A stretch of 36,768 nt of DNA from Methylotenera sp. (GTDB taxonomy: Bacteria > Pseudomonadota > Gammaproteobacteria > Burkholderiales > Methylophilaceae), in assembly GCF_013141425.1 (NCBI RefSeq), contig NZ_JABFRA010000061.1, positions 1 through 36,768 on the forward strand. The letters are read 5' to 3'. Below, in pieces: positions 1 to 7,347 of the stretch (position 1 is the stretch's first letter; every line of letters begins with the position of its first letter). Below the pieces are notes generated by a model, which saw only the letters and a list, made by a program, of their open reading frames with translations, made no database searches and had not been told where the DNA came from. A program made the position numbers and the translations under genes.

Positions 1-359
1 AAGGGCCTTTTTTAATAGGGCAAAGTATTAAACATCTCAATTTAAAAATGTTAGCCATCGCTTTAGATATGTGTGTGCCACCACTGGCACTTCTTATATT
101 AATTATTGTGGGCTTGTGTGGCTTGGGCGTTACTTTGAGCGTATTCACCCAGCAACTATTTCCATGGTTGTTGCCAGTTGTCTTTTTATTACTGGTTGGC
201 GCTGCCGTGATGTTAGCCTGGTTGAAATTTGGGCGATCAATTTTGTCGTTTAACACCTTGATGATGGCGCCATTCTACGTGCTTGCAAAAATCCCCTTGT
301 ATGTGAAATTTTTATACAAGCGCCAATCAGAGTGGGTGCGGTCAAAGCGCGATTCTTAA
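1..359 (+). CDS. Glycosyltransferase family 2, C-terminal fragment (cut by window start)
   Basis: The frame is open from base 3 through an internal ATG at 48 to the TAA at 357-359, so this is the end of a longer gene, not a 103-residue protein. The visible part has two adjacent hydrophobic segments (about the first 60 residues after the internal Met) and then a basic cytoplasmic tail containing KIPLYVKFLYKRQ and EWVRSKRD. That membrane-anchored, basic ending resembles the C-termini of processive family-2 glycosyltransferases of exopolysaccharide clusters. The catalytic domain lies outside the window. It is followed after 41 bp by another polysaccharide glycosyltransferase in the same direction, which fits an EPS operon. 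Family assignment rests on the tail only and is moderately sure. Confidence 0.6.
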   Translation, partial: GPFLIGQSIKHLNLKMLAIALDMCVPPLALLILIIVGLCGLGVTLSVFTQQLFPWLLPVVFLLLVGAAVMLAWLKFGRSILSFNTLMMAPFYVLAKIPLYVKFLYKRQSEWVRSKRDS

Positions 360-400
360 ACGCATTTGATTCCAGTAAAAATTATTAATAAAGACAAACT

Positions 401-1180
401 ATGGCAAATTTGATTGAAAAAAAGATTCATATTTTTGGGGTGACAATTAACCCATTAACCATGGCGGAAGCGGTTGATTCGCTGAGTTCATGGATAAAGG
501 GCGATGAACGTAACTGTAAATTTGTGGTGACACCTAATGTGAATTGCGTTGTATTGTTAAGTAAAAACGCGGCGTATCGTGAAGCTTTTTCACATGCGTC
601 CATGGTGGTTGCAGATGGCAAGCCCGTTGTGCTTGCTGCCAGAATGTTTGGTGAAGATATTCCAGGTACAGTAACGGGTAGCGATTTAGTGCCCGCTATT
701 TTTCAGCGTTTTAACGATGAGGCGCAACATGAGCTAAAGGTATTTCTGTTAGGGGCGATGCCTGGTGTAGCGGAGGTAGCTACGCAAAACATTGAACGTA
801 CTTATCAGCATGTAAAAGTATCTGGCTTATATAGCCCGCCGTTTGGGTTTGAAAAAGATGCAGCTGAGTGTGAGCGTATTTGCCAATTGATTAGCGCTAG
901 TCAAGCGGATTTTTTGCTGATCGGACTCGGTGCGCCAAAACAAGCGACTTGGGTGAACCAGTACGCAAGTAAACTCCCAGTGAAAATTGCCATTTGTGCT
1001 GGGGCAACGATAGACTTTTTAGCTGGTAATAAACCGCGTGCTCCTAAATGGATTAGCCATATTGGCATGGAGTGGTTTTATCGTATGGTGACCGAGCCGA
1101 GGCGATTAGTTAAACGCTATACTAGTGATGCCTTGGTTTTTCCAAGGTTAGTTTGGAAGGAATGGATGCTTAGGCGTTAA
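401..1180 (+). CDS. WecG/TagA/CpsF family glycosyltransferase
   Basis: This 259-residue protein matches the usual length and layout of the WecG/TagA/CpsF family (GT26), which transfers a sugar from an NDP-sugar to a lipid-linked acceptor at the cytoplasmic face of the membrane. Visible family segments are VVTPNVNCVV near residue 45, VADGKPVVLAA near 70, FLLGAMPGVAEVA near 115, LLIGLGAPKQATWV near 165 and the C-terminal RAPKWISHIGMEWFYRM with a basic end. There is no signal peptide. It follows the glycosyltransferase fragment by 41 bp, so both probably belong to one exopolysaccharide operon. Its last 11 bases overlap the end of the convergent gmhB. The sugar and acceptor cannot be read from sequence. 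Confidence 0.9.
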   Translation: MANLIEKKIHIFGVTINPLTMAEAVDSLSSWIKGDERNCKFVVTPNVNCVVLLSKNAAYREAFSHASMVVADGKPVVLAARMFGEDIPGTVTGSDLVPAIFQRFNDEAQHELKVFLLGAMPGVAEVATQNIERTYQHVKVSGLYSPPFGFEKDAAECERICQLISASQADFLLIGLGAPKQATWVNQYASKLPVKIAICAGATIDFLAGNKPRAPKWISHIGMEWFYRMVTEPRRLVKRYTSDALVFPRLVWKEWMLRR

Positions 1181-1745
1181 GTTGGGCTAAATTAATTTCA
1201 TCGAGTGATGAGACTGTGAAGAAGTTTAGGTGGTTGGCGGTTTGAGTTTCATTATTAACTTCACCATTGGAAGAGTTTGAGTTCAAAAGAAAGCAATGCT
1301 TCACGTTAGCTGCCTGTGCTGCCTCTATGTCAGATAGGCTATCGCCCACTAAGACTGATTTTTCCATATCAATATGGTGTTTTTTTTGTGCTGTTATCAG
1401 CATACCTGGTGCGGGTTTTCTGCAATTACAATTTGTGTGATATTCACCAATGCCATGTTCTGGATGATGCGGACAAAAATAGATATCGTCAATGATAGCT
1501 TGGTGTTGCTTAAACTCTTTTCTCATCCATTCACTGAAACTCAAGAATGTAGCTTCTGAGTAGTACCCTCGTGCAATGCCAGCTTGATTGGTAACGATGA
1601 TGACTTTGTAGCCAAGCTGATTGGCGCGTTTAACTAAACCAAATATCCCATCGATAAATTCACAGTCTTTTACTTTATGAACGTAGCCTTTATTGATGTT
1701 GATGACGCCATCGCGATCTAGAAAAAGCGCGGGTGATTCCTTCAT
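1170..1745 (-). CDS. gmhB: D-glycero-D-manno-heptose 1,7-bisphosphate phosphatase (HAD-IIIA)
   Basis: This 191-residue cytoplasmic phosphatase removes the C7 phosphate from heptose 1,7-bisphosphate. HAD motif I is FLDRDGVIN, with catalytic Asp10 and Asp12; motif II is VTNQAG; motif III/IV is the lysine region plus VGDSLSDIEAA. Between them lies the GmhB zinc loop, CPHHPEHG followed by CNCRKP, which separates GmhB from the related histidinol phosphatase. The ATG at 1745-1743 overlaps the hddC stop as ATGA, so translation is probably coupled. It is the last gene of the heptose operon, and its stop overlaps the convergent wecG-like gene by 11 bp. The neighbouring hddA, gmhA and hddC support the alpha-heptose (GDP) version of the pathway. 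Confidence 0.9.
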   Translation of the reverse strand: MKESPALFLDRDGVININKGYVHKVKDCEFIDGIFGLVKRANQLGYKVIIVTNQAGIARGYYSEATFLSFSEWMRKEFKQHQAIIDDIYFCPHHPEHGIGEYHTNCNCRKPAPGMLITAQKKHHIDMEKSVLVGDSLSDIEAAQAANVKHCFLLNSNSSNGEVNNETQTANHLNFFTVSSLDEINLAQLNA

Positions 1746-2452
1746 GTTTTATTGACCATGGCGGGGACTTTTTGTTGACCCAATGCATAATCTTCTGGAA
1801 TGCCAATATCGATAAAGTCGGTTACATTGTCGTATGCAATCAGATTGAGTTGGGGTAAAAACTGAGTTAAAAGGTTAACTTCGAACGAGAATCTGGGTGG
1901 TAACTCAAATTCGTCAAATATAGATTTATCGACTAAGTAGATACCTGCGTTTATTAAACCTGACCCTAATTTACCCTTTTCTGCAAAGCCGGTGATTTGG
2001 TTGGTCTCATTCTTTATGACGGTGCCGTATCGGCTGGCATTTTCTACTTTTGCTACCGCCATAAACAGTTTGGAGTTATAGGCAGATGCAAAGTCTATGA
2101 ACTGATTTAGGTCAGCCATAGCAAGGGTGTCACCGTTCAAAACTAATATCTGCGGCTCAGGAATTTTTTGACAAGCGTTTTTAATGGCACCACCAGTGCC
2201 TAAAGGCTCTGTTTCAACAATGTAGTGCAGATTCATTTTATTGAACCTATGTCCAAAAAAACTCTGAATATGCTCGTGCAGGTAACCAACTGAAAGATAT
2301 ACGTCTTTAGCCCCTTCATTTTCTAAATGACTCAATAGCCACCACAGAAAAGGTTTTCCGCTAATATCTGCAAGAGGTTTGGGTAGATCAGGCACTACAC
2401 TTTTAAGCCGTGTGCCAAAGCCGCCAGCCAGAACAAGAACTGGTAACATCAT
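1742..2452 (-). CDS. hddC: D-glycero-alpha-D-manno-heptose 1-phosphate guanylyltransferase-like nucleotidyltransferase
   Basis: This 236-residue nucleotidyltransferase has the signature LVLAGGFGTRLKSVVPDLPKP at the N-terminus (nucleotide binding), LGTGGAIKNA near residue 85 and VLNGDT near 105 (metal-binding Asp), the pattern of sugar-1-phosphate NTP transferases. Its short length without a C-terminal beta-helix fits HddC. GTP specificity is inferred from the operon, which contains the HddA kinase; the bacterial ADP-heptose route would instead use HldE. The ATG at 2452-2450 overlaps the gmhA stop as ATGA, with no good Shine-Dalgarno sequence, which suggests coupled translation. A second ATG follows immediately at 2449. 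Substrate assignment is less sure than family assignment. Confidence 0.82.
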   Translation of the reverse strand: MMLPVLVLAGGFGTRLKSVVPDLPKPLADISGKPFLWWLLSHLENEGAKDVYLSVGYLHEHIQSFFGHRFNKMNLHYIVETEPLGTGGAIKNACQKIPEPQILVLNGDTLAMADLNQFIDFASAYNSKLFMAVAKVENASRYGTVIKNETNQITGFAEKGKLGSGLINAGIYLVDKSIFDEFELPPRFSFEVNLLTQFLPQLNLIAYDNVTDFIDIGIPEDYALGQQKVPAMVNKT

Positions 2453-3030
2453 GTGCGAGGAAACATTCTAAGCTCTACTAAGCCGCAGATAATGTGCCCA
2501 AGGAGTAGGTGCCCTTCTTGGATTTTTGGTGTTTCGGTAGAAGGAATCTCAATTGAGAAATCGCAAAGATCGGGTTGGCTCCAGCCATTTTTGCCTGTAA
2601 AGCCAATCACCTTTAGGCCTAACTGCTTGGCAGTTCTCATGGCGGTAATTATGTTGGGTGATTTTCCAGAAGTTGAGTATGCCCAGAAAATATCGCCTGG
2701 GCGACTGGTGGCTTGTATCTGTCTTGCAAACAGCATTTCGTAGCCATAATCATTACCTATGGCAGTTAAGATTGAGGTGTCTACAGTAAGAGCAAAAGCA
2801 GCTAATCCGGGTCTGTCATAATTGAATCGGCTCACAAATTCGCCAGCAATATGTTGTGCATCCGCAGCACTGCCGCCGTTTCCAGCAAGTAAAATTTTGT
2901 TGCCGTTATTCAGGGCGGCGCAAATTTCTCCCACACAAACTTCAGCCTTAGCAAGAATATCTTCGTTTGTGCGTATGTTTGAAAATACGCTGATAGCCTT
3001 ATCTATTTCATTATTGATAAAAGTTCTCAT
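2449..3030 (-). CDS. gmhA: Sedoheptulose 7-phosphate isomerase
   Basis: This cytoplasmic SIS-domain enzyme converts sedoheptulose 7-phosphate to D-glycero-D-manno-heptose 7-phosphate, the first step of heptose activation. Visible family motifs are LAGNGGSAADAQHIAGEF, STSGKSPNII and PSTETPKIQEGHLLLGH, the last carrying the conserved Gln and His of the active site. I place the start at the ATG at 3030-3028: it overlaps the hddA stop as ATGA and has a GGAG about six bases upstream, giving 193 residues. An in-frame ATG at 3042 would add MENR and would place the GGAG inside the gene. It lies second in the hddA-gmhA-hddC-gmhB operon. Confidence 0.92.
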   Translation of the reverse strand: MRTFINNEIDKAISVFSNIRTNEDILAKAEVCVGEICAALNNGNKILLAGNGGSAADAQHIAGEFVSRFNYDRPGLAAFALTVDTSILTAIGNDYGYEMLFARQIQATSRPGDIFWAYSTSGKSPNIITAMRTAKQLGLKVIGFTGKNGWSQPDLCDFSIEIPSTETPKIQEGHLLLGHIICGLVELRMFPRT

Positions 3031-4067
3031 CCTATTCTCCATGATTGGGTGCCTGTGTCTGTGAAGTTGCAGGTGGATACTTGTCCTTCGAATTTGGAAA
3101 GAGCACGCATGACGTAAGGGCGCTGAGCTGGATCGACAAAAAACATCATAAAGCCACCACCACCAGCGCCAGAAACCTTACCAGACTTTGCCCCAGCAGC
3201 AATAGCAGCATTATAAATTTCATCAATTAATGGATTAGTGATACTTTCAGCCATATTCTTTTTTGAGGCCCAGCCCAACTGCATCGATTTAGCAAAGCCT
3301 TCGAAATCCGCTTTTAAAATAGCTTCTTTCATACTTTGTGCTTCTGCTTTTACGCCATGCAATGCGTCTATATACTTTTGATGTCCAGTTTTTACATTTT
3401 TAGTTTGTTCATCAATAATTTTTGCTGATTCCCTAGTAACTCCTGTATAAAAAAGTACTAATGAAGATTCAAGTTCTGCCTTAATATGCGCTTTAATTCG
3501 AAGTGGATTTACAATCACCCGGTCTTTGTAGAACTCCATAAAGTTCAAGCCGCCAAATGTGGCGGCGTACTGATCTTGTTTACCACCAGTTAAGCCTAAG
3601 TCATTTCGTTCAATATGATAGGCAAGTTGAGCGATTTCATACTCACCAAGCGGTAAGGATAAGAGCTCGCAAAACGCTTGCACTAAGGCAACAACCATTG
3701 TTGAGGATGAACCTAAACCTGAACCTGGAGGCGCCTCAGAGTGTGTGATGACAGATATTGAGAGAGGTTTGTTATTATTGAAATCTTTAACTATCCGATT
3801 GTATACACCGACGTGCAAATCAAGCCCTGAAACTCGCTCTAGCTGATTGGACATTTTTCCAAACCATCTATTATTATTATCAGCGGCGATAAATTCTATA
3901 TGGTCATCTGAGCGACGTACTATGGTGGCATAGGCATATTTGTCTATAGTTACATTTAAAACTAAACCACCAAAATCATCGGAATATGGAGATACATCCG
4001 TTCCACCCCCAGCTAGTCCTAGTCTTAATGGTGCTCTTGCTCTAATGGTTGAGGTGTCTTTGTTCAT
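3027..4067 (-). CDS. hddA: D-glycero-alpha-D-manno-heptose 7-phosphate kinase (GHMP family)
   Basis: This 346-residue GHMP-superfamily kinase phosphorylates heptose 7-phosphate at C1 in the alpha configuration. Evidence is the N-terminal RAPLRLGLAGGGTDVSPY, the ATP loop PPGSGLGSSSTMVVAL near residue 115 and the C-terminal KVSGAGGGGFMMFF near 300, which are the three GHMP motifs in the HddA/FKP-kinase arrangement. It is the first gene of the operon; the ATG at 4067 is preceded by a modest GAGAA. The three genes downstream supply the isomerase, guanylyltransferase and phosphatase, which strengthens the assignment. The closest alternative is another sugar kinase of the same family, such as a fucokinase-like enzyme. 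Confidence 0.88.
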   Translation of the reverse strand: MNKDTSTIRARAPLRLGLAGGGTDVSPYSDDFGGLVLNVTIDKYAYATIVRRSDDHIEFIAADNNNRWFGKMSNQLERVSGLDLHVGVYNRIVKDFNNNKPLSISVITHSEAPPGSGLGSSSTMVVALVQAFCELLSLPLGEYEIAQLAYHIERNDLGLTGGKQDQYAATFGGLNFMEFYKDRVIVNPLRIKAHIKAELESSLVLFYTGVTRESAKIIDEQTKNVKTGHQKYIDALHGVKAEAQSMKEAILKADFEGFAKSMQLGWASKKNMAESITNPLIDEIYNAAIAAGAKSGKVSGAGGGGFMMFFVDPAQRPYVMRALSKFEGQVSTCNFTDTGTQSWRIG

Positions 4068-4436
4068 TCAATTCTCATTGGGTGATTAGCTTAAAAAGTA
4101 TTTCTTTAATTTGTGTTTAAATTTAAGGAAAATTTATTCAAAAAATTAGTATTAAATAAGTTGGTATTGTAACATTTTGGTACTAACTATAATTATATGA
4201 AAGATTTTAACTGGTGCGGATAGAGTAAGATTCTGATGGGAAATTAAAATATATTCAATTTACACTTTAACTTTGTAAGTCAACTCTGACAAGTAGTTTA
4301 ATTCGATTTGCTTTATAATATAGCTGAATCATATTTGTACGTAATTTCGTACCTATCAACTAATAGCAATTATTTTTAGTCTTTTGTAATTTTATTAAAA
4401 TATATTGAATGAAATTTCCTTCTGGATAGGATGTAA
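4068..4436. other. AT-rich divergent intergenic region between hddA and galE
   Basis: This 369-bp gap separates the minus-strand heptose operon from the plus-strand galE gene and must hold promoters for both. It is much more AT-rich than the flanking genes. Plus-strand TATAAT hexamers are present at 4188-4193 and 4314-4319, but neither has a convincing -35 box at 16-18 bp; the first has TTGTAA at a 15-bp spacing. A 16-bp palindrome lies at 4337-4352. I see no small gene and no RNA gene. Confidence 0.5.
4337..4352. promoter_or_regulatory. Palindrome GTACG-N6-CGTAC, candidate operator
   Basis: The sequence GTACGTAATTTCGTAC is a perfect 5-bp inverted repeat with a 6-bp AT-rich centre. It lies about 85 bp upstream of galE and 18 bp downstream of a TATAAT hexamer, a position where a dimeric repressor could act. 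No regulator is identified and the arms are short, so chance is possible. Confidence 0.25.
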
Positions 4437-5414
4437 ATGAAAGTTTTAGTAGTTGGTGGTGCAGGTTATATCGGTTCACACATGGTAAAAATGCTCTTGG
4501 CTAACGGGCATGCGGTGGTGACGTTTGATAACCTTTCTGGTGGCCATCGGGATGCGGTGCTGGGTGGTGAGTTTGTGTATGGCGATTTAGCTGATACTGA
4601 GGCGTTAGATAAAGTATTTACAGAGTACAAACCGCAAGCAGTGATGCATTTTGCTTCGTTTATCCAAGTGGGTGAATCTGTGCGTCGGCCTGATATTTAT
4701 TACCGCAATAATTTTTCAAATACGCTTAATTTGTTAGATGCCATGGTGACTCATGGTGTGAAGCATTTTATCTTTTCATCTACCGCGGCGGTGTTTGGCG
4801 AGCCAGATTATGTGCCGATTGATGAAGCGCACCCGAATAGGCCAGTGAATCCTTATGGTCGCTCTAAATGGATGGTGGAGCAGGTTTTAGCGGATTATGA
4901 TTTGGCATTTGGCTTGAAGTCTGTATGTTTACGCTATTTCAACGCGGCAGGGGCAGACCCTGAAGGGCAGTTGGGTGAGCGTCATGACCCAGAAACCCAT
5001 TTAGTGCCTTTGATTTTGCAGGCGGCTTCAGGTCGACGTACCGAAATTCAGGTGTTTGGGCGTGATTATGATACGCCTGATGGCACTTGTGTGCGTGACT
5101 ACATTCATATTGTTGACCTTTGTTCAGCGCACCTGCTGGCCTTGCAGTATTTAGTGAACGGTGGTGTGAGTGAACGCTTTAACCTTGGCAATGGTGCGGG
5201 GTTTTCCGTACAGCAGGTGATTGATACTGTGGAAAAAGTGACAGGTCGCAAGGTGAAGGTGGTTGACGGCCCCCGTCGTGCGGGTGACCCAGCGCGCCTG
5301 GTGGCAGATGCTACGCGAGCGCGTGCTCAGTTAGGCTGGAAGCCAGTGTTCGATGATTTGGAAGCGATTGTGGCGCATGCTTGGGCTTGGGAAACTAAGT
5401 TTAAGCCCTTGTGA
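4437..5414 (+). CDS. galE: UDP-glucose 4-epimerase
   Basis: This 325-residue extended SDR enzyme interconverts UDP-glucose and UDP-galactose in the cytoplasm. The NAD-binding Rossmann motif GGAGYIGSH starts at residue 7. The catalytic serine/threonine region is FSSTAAVFG near 120, and the YxxxK pair is in NPYGRSKWMVEQ near 145. RYFNAAGADPEGQLGERH is the GalE-specific substrate segment, and the protein ends in the usual small C-terminal lobe. GGATAGG lies about six bases before the ATG. A nucleotidyltransferase gene follows after 68 bp, so the two probably form a sugar-nucleotide operon feeding surface polysaccharide. GalE is favoured over UDP-GlcNAc 4-epimerase by the GERH segment, though some members use both substrates. 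Confidence 0.93.
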   Translation: MKVLVVGGAGYIGSHMVKMLLANGHAVVTFDNLSGGHRDAVLGGEFVYGDLADTEALDKVFTEYKPQAVMHFASFIQVGESVRRPDIYYRNNFSNTLNLLDAMVTHGVKHFIFSSTAAVFGEPDYVPIDEAHPNRPVNPYGRSKWMVEQVLADYDLAFGLKSVCLRYFNAAGADPEGQLGERHDPETHLVPLILQAASGRRTEIQVFGRDYDTPDGTCVRDYIHIVDLCSAHLLALQYLVNGGVSERFNLGNGAGFSVQQVIDTVEKVTGRKVKVVDGPRRAGDPARLVADATRARAQLGWKPVFDDLEAIVAHAWAWETKFKPL

Positions 5415-5482
5415 TTGATTTAGTATTTAATTAGTTTGAAATTTTATTTCAAAAACATAAAGAGTTAAAGGAAATACATACA

Positions 5483-6595
5483 ATGGCAATTAGATTAAAA
5501 GGCATGATTCTAGCCGCGGGGCAGGGCACGCGCGTGCGTCCACTGACGAAGGATATGCCAAAGCCGATGATTCCGATTTTAGGCAAGCCGGTGCTGGAAT
5601 ATTTGATTGAGCACCTTGCGCGGCATGGTGTGAAAGAAATTATGATTAACGTGGCACACCTGAATAAGAAGATTGAGCATTATTTTGGTAATGGTCAACG
5701 TTTTGGTGTGCAAATCGGCTATTCCTACGAAGGTAAATATGACCATGGCGACTTGGTGGCTAAACCGCGTGGTTCAGCGGGTGGTATTCGCCATATTCAA
5801 GATTTTGGTGGTTTTTTTGACCAAACAACCATTGTGATGTGCGGCGATGCGCTGATTGATTTGGATATTGGGGCTGCGCTGTTTGAGCATAAGCAAAAAA
5901 AAGCCATGGTGAGCATTGTGACCATGGAAGTGCCAAATTCTGAAGTGAGTAATTATGGTATTGTGGAAACCGATTCTGAAGGGCGTGTGATTTCGTTTCA
6001 AGAGAAACCGCAACCCAGTGAGGCGCGTTCGAATTTAGCCAGCACGGGAATTTACTTTTTTGAACCTGAGGCGATTGATTTAATTCCGCCAGGGGAAACA
6101 TTTGATATTGGCAGTCAGCTGTTTCCACTTTTGGTGGAAAAAGGCTTGCCATTTTATGCGCAACGGCGTTTTTATCACTGGATCGACATTGGCCGTATTT
6201 CAGATTACTGGGAAGTGCTGCAGCGCGTAATGAAGGGGGAGATTAGTTACATGGAGATGCCAGGCAAGGAGGTTAAACCCGGCATTTGGGTTGGCCTAAA
6301 CACAAAAATCGATTGGGACAACGTTAAGATTGAAGGCCCTGTTTACATTGACTCCAGCACGCAAATTGATGCAGGGGCTGAGATTATTGGCCCTTGCTGG
6401 ATTTCGCATGGTTCGCATATTCGAAAAAATGCAAAAGTCATTCGCTCCATTCTGTTTGAGTACACGCGCATCAATGCGAATACAGAGGTTTCGGAGATGA
6501 TTGTTTCGCCAACGTATTGTGTGGATAGAGCGGGTGAAACCTATTATATTGGTGATGAGCGTTGCACGCACCGCTGGGGCGATTCGCGGGCATAA
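5483..6595 (+). CDS. Sugar-phosphate nucleotidyltransferase with C-terminal left-handed beta-helix
   Basis: This 370-residue protein has an N-terminal nucleotidyltransferase domain (to about residue 240) with ILAAGQGTRVRPLTKDMPKPM, the metal-binding VMCGDALIDLD near 115 and EKPQPSEARSN near 175. The C-terminal domain (about 260-350) has hexapeptide-like repeats, for example GLNTKIDWDNVKIEGPVYI, of a left-handed beta-helix. This layout is that of mannose-1-phosphate guanylyltransferase and glucose-1-phosphate thymidylyl/uridylyltransferase-like proteins, so the nucleotide and sugar cannot be fixed. AAAGGAA precedes the ATG by nine bases. It follows galE by 68 bp in the same direction. The last gene before the nuo operon, it has no clear terminator behind it. 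Confidence 0.82.
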   Translation: MAIRLKGMILAAGQGTRVRPLTKDMPKPMIPILGKPVLEYLIEHLARHGVKEIMINVAHLNKKIEHYFGNGQRFGVQIGYSYEGKYDHGDLVAKPRGSAGGIRHIQDFGGFFDQTTIVMCGDALIDLDIGAALFEHKQKKAMVSIVTMEVPNSEVSNYGIVETDSEGRVISFQEKPQPSEARSNLASTGIYFFEPEAIDLIPPGETFDIGSQLFPLLVEKGLPFYAQRRFYHWIDIGRISDYWEVLQRVMKGEISYMEMPGKEVKPGIWVGLNTKIDWDNVKIEGPVYIDSSTQIDAGAEIIGPCWISHGSHIRKNAKVIRSILFEYTRINANTEVSEMIVSPTYCVDRAGETYYIGDERCTHRWGDSRA

Positions 6596-6704
6596 CAAAA
6601 TTCTCGAATAAAAACACAATGCTACTCGGTTGATACTAATCAAATTGATTTATTGCCTTGTTATTTAAAATCGCTTTATTCATAAAAACGGCAGTAAATT
6701 AGTC

Positions 6705-6726
6705 ATAAGCCTGTAGTAAGGCTTAT
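6705..6726. repeat. Perfect 8-bp inverted repeat in nuo upstream region
   Basis: ATAAGCCT at 6705-6712 is exactly complementary to AGGCTTAT at 6719-6726, with a 6-nt loop. No T-run follows on the plus strand, so it is a poor intrinsic terminator. It could be an operator or an RNA hairpin at the end of the galE-nucleotidyltransferase transcript. Confidence 0.45.
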
Positions 6727-6870
6727 CGGTATTAGGTTACAATTACGCCGTTGCGAAGATTGAAGAATTTAAACTGTTGAATTAAGCGATTATTCTACGG
6801 GTGTTTGTCATCAATATGCCGCAACGGGTGTGTGAAAATGCTGGACGATGCTGAAAATATGGCCTGTTTA

Positions 6871-6931
6871 GGTTTTTAGAACTGGATATTTTTAGTGCTT
6901 GGTATTTTTAGAAGTTGGTATTTAGAGATTA
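6871..6931 (+). repeat. Degenerate tandem repeat of GGTATTTTTAGA units before nuoA
   Basis: Units begin at about 6871 (GGTTTTTAGAACT), 6884 (GGATATTTTTAGTGCTT), 6901 (GGTATTTTTAGAAGTT) and 6917 (GGTATTTAGAGATTA). The period is 13-17 bp. The array ends only 17 bp before the nuoA GTG start, directly upstream of its ribosome binding site. Confidence 0.5.
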
Positions 6932-6947
6932 GGTTTGGGGCTAGTAA

Positions 6948-7304
6948 GTGTTAGAAAATTACTTTCCGATATTGATGTTTATCCTCGTGGGCTTAGCTGT
7001 CGGCGTCGGCCCTCTTGTATTAGGCTTGCTGGTTTCGCCGCATAAGCCTGATTCTGCAAAAAATTCCCCTTATGAATGTGGTTTTGAGGCGTTTGAAGAT
7101 GCCCGCATGAAGTTTGATGTGCGCTATTATTTAGTTGCTATTTTATTCATATTGTTCGATTTAGAAATTGCTTTCTTGTTCCCATGGGCTGTCGTGCTTC
7201 AAGAAATTGGCCTGTTTGGTTTTATTGCCATGATGATATTTTTAGGTGTGTTGGTCATCGGTTTTATTTACGAGTGGATGAAGGGCGCCCTAGAATGGGA
7301 TTAA
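6948..7304 (+). CDS. nuoA: NADH-quinone oxidoreductase subunit A
   Basis: This 118-residue membrane subunit of complex I helps form the quinone-site junction between the peripheral arm and the membrane arm. It shows three transmembrane segments (about residues 8-28, 62-82 and 88-108). The conserved loop [20 protein letters not shown] near residue 45 contains the invariant Cys and acidic residues. The start is a GTG at 6948, giving the typical MLENYFP N-terminus, with a G-rich TTGGGG about seven bases upstream. It is the first of fourteen nuo genes; nuoB follows after 43 bp. Confidence 0.96.
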   Translation: MLENYFPILMFILVGLAVGVGPLVLGLLVSPHKPDSAKNSPYECGFEAFEDARMKFDVRYYLVAILFILFDLEIAFLFPWAVVLQEIGLFGFIAMMIFLGVLVIGFIYEWMKGALEWD

Positions 7305-7347
7305 ACCTAAAAGCGGCATTAAACCTTAGAGTGAGACTAAGTCAGTC

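Larger units (their letters stand above)
6596..6947 (+). promoter_or_regulatory. nuo operon leader region, repeat-rich, no gene
   Basis: This 352-bp stretch separates the nucleotidyltransferase gene from nuoA and should contain the main nuo promoter. It holds no convincing ORF or tRNA. It contains a perfect 8-bp inverted repeat at 6705-6726, a second 8-bp inverted pair (6748-6755 with 6820-6827), a short direct repeat ACGGGTGT at 6797 and 6824, and degenerate tandem copies of GGTATTTTTAGA at 6871-6931. A TACAAT hexamer is at 6738-6743 but lacks a good -35 box. The promoter is therefore not assigned. Confidence 0.55.

Noticed and set aside
48-359. A complete 103-residue membrane protein starting at the ATG at 48
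   Set aside because: The frame is open to the first bases of the window and the product resembles the end of a larger glycosyltransferase.
6296-6643. 115-codon minus-strand frame over the end of the nucleotidyltransferase gene
   Set aside because: It is antisense to a recognised beta-helix domain and shows no domain of its own.
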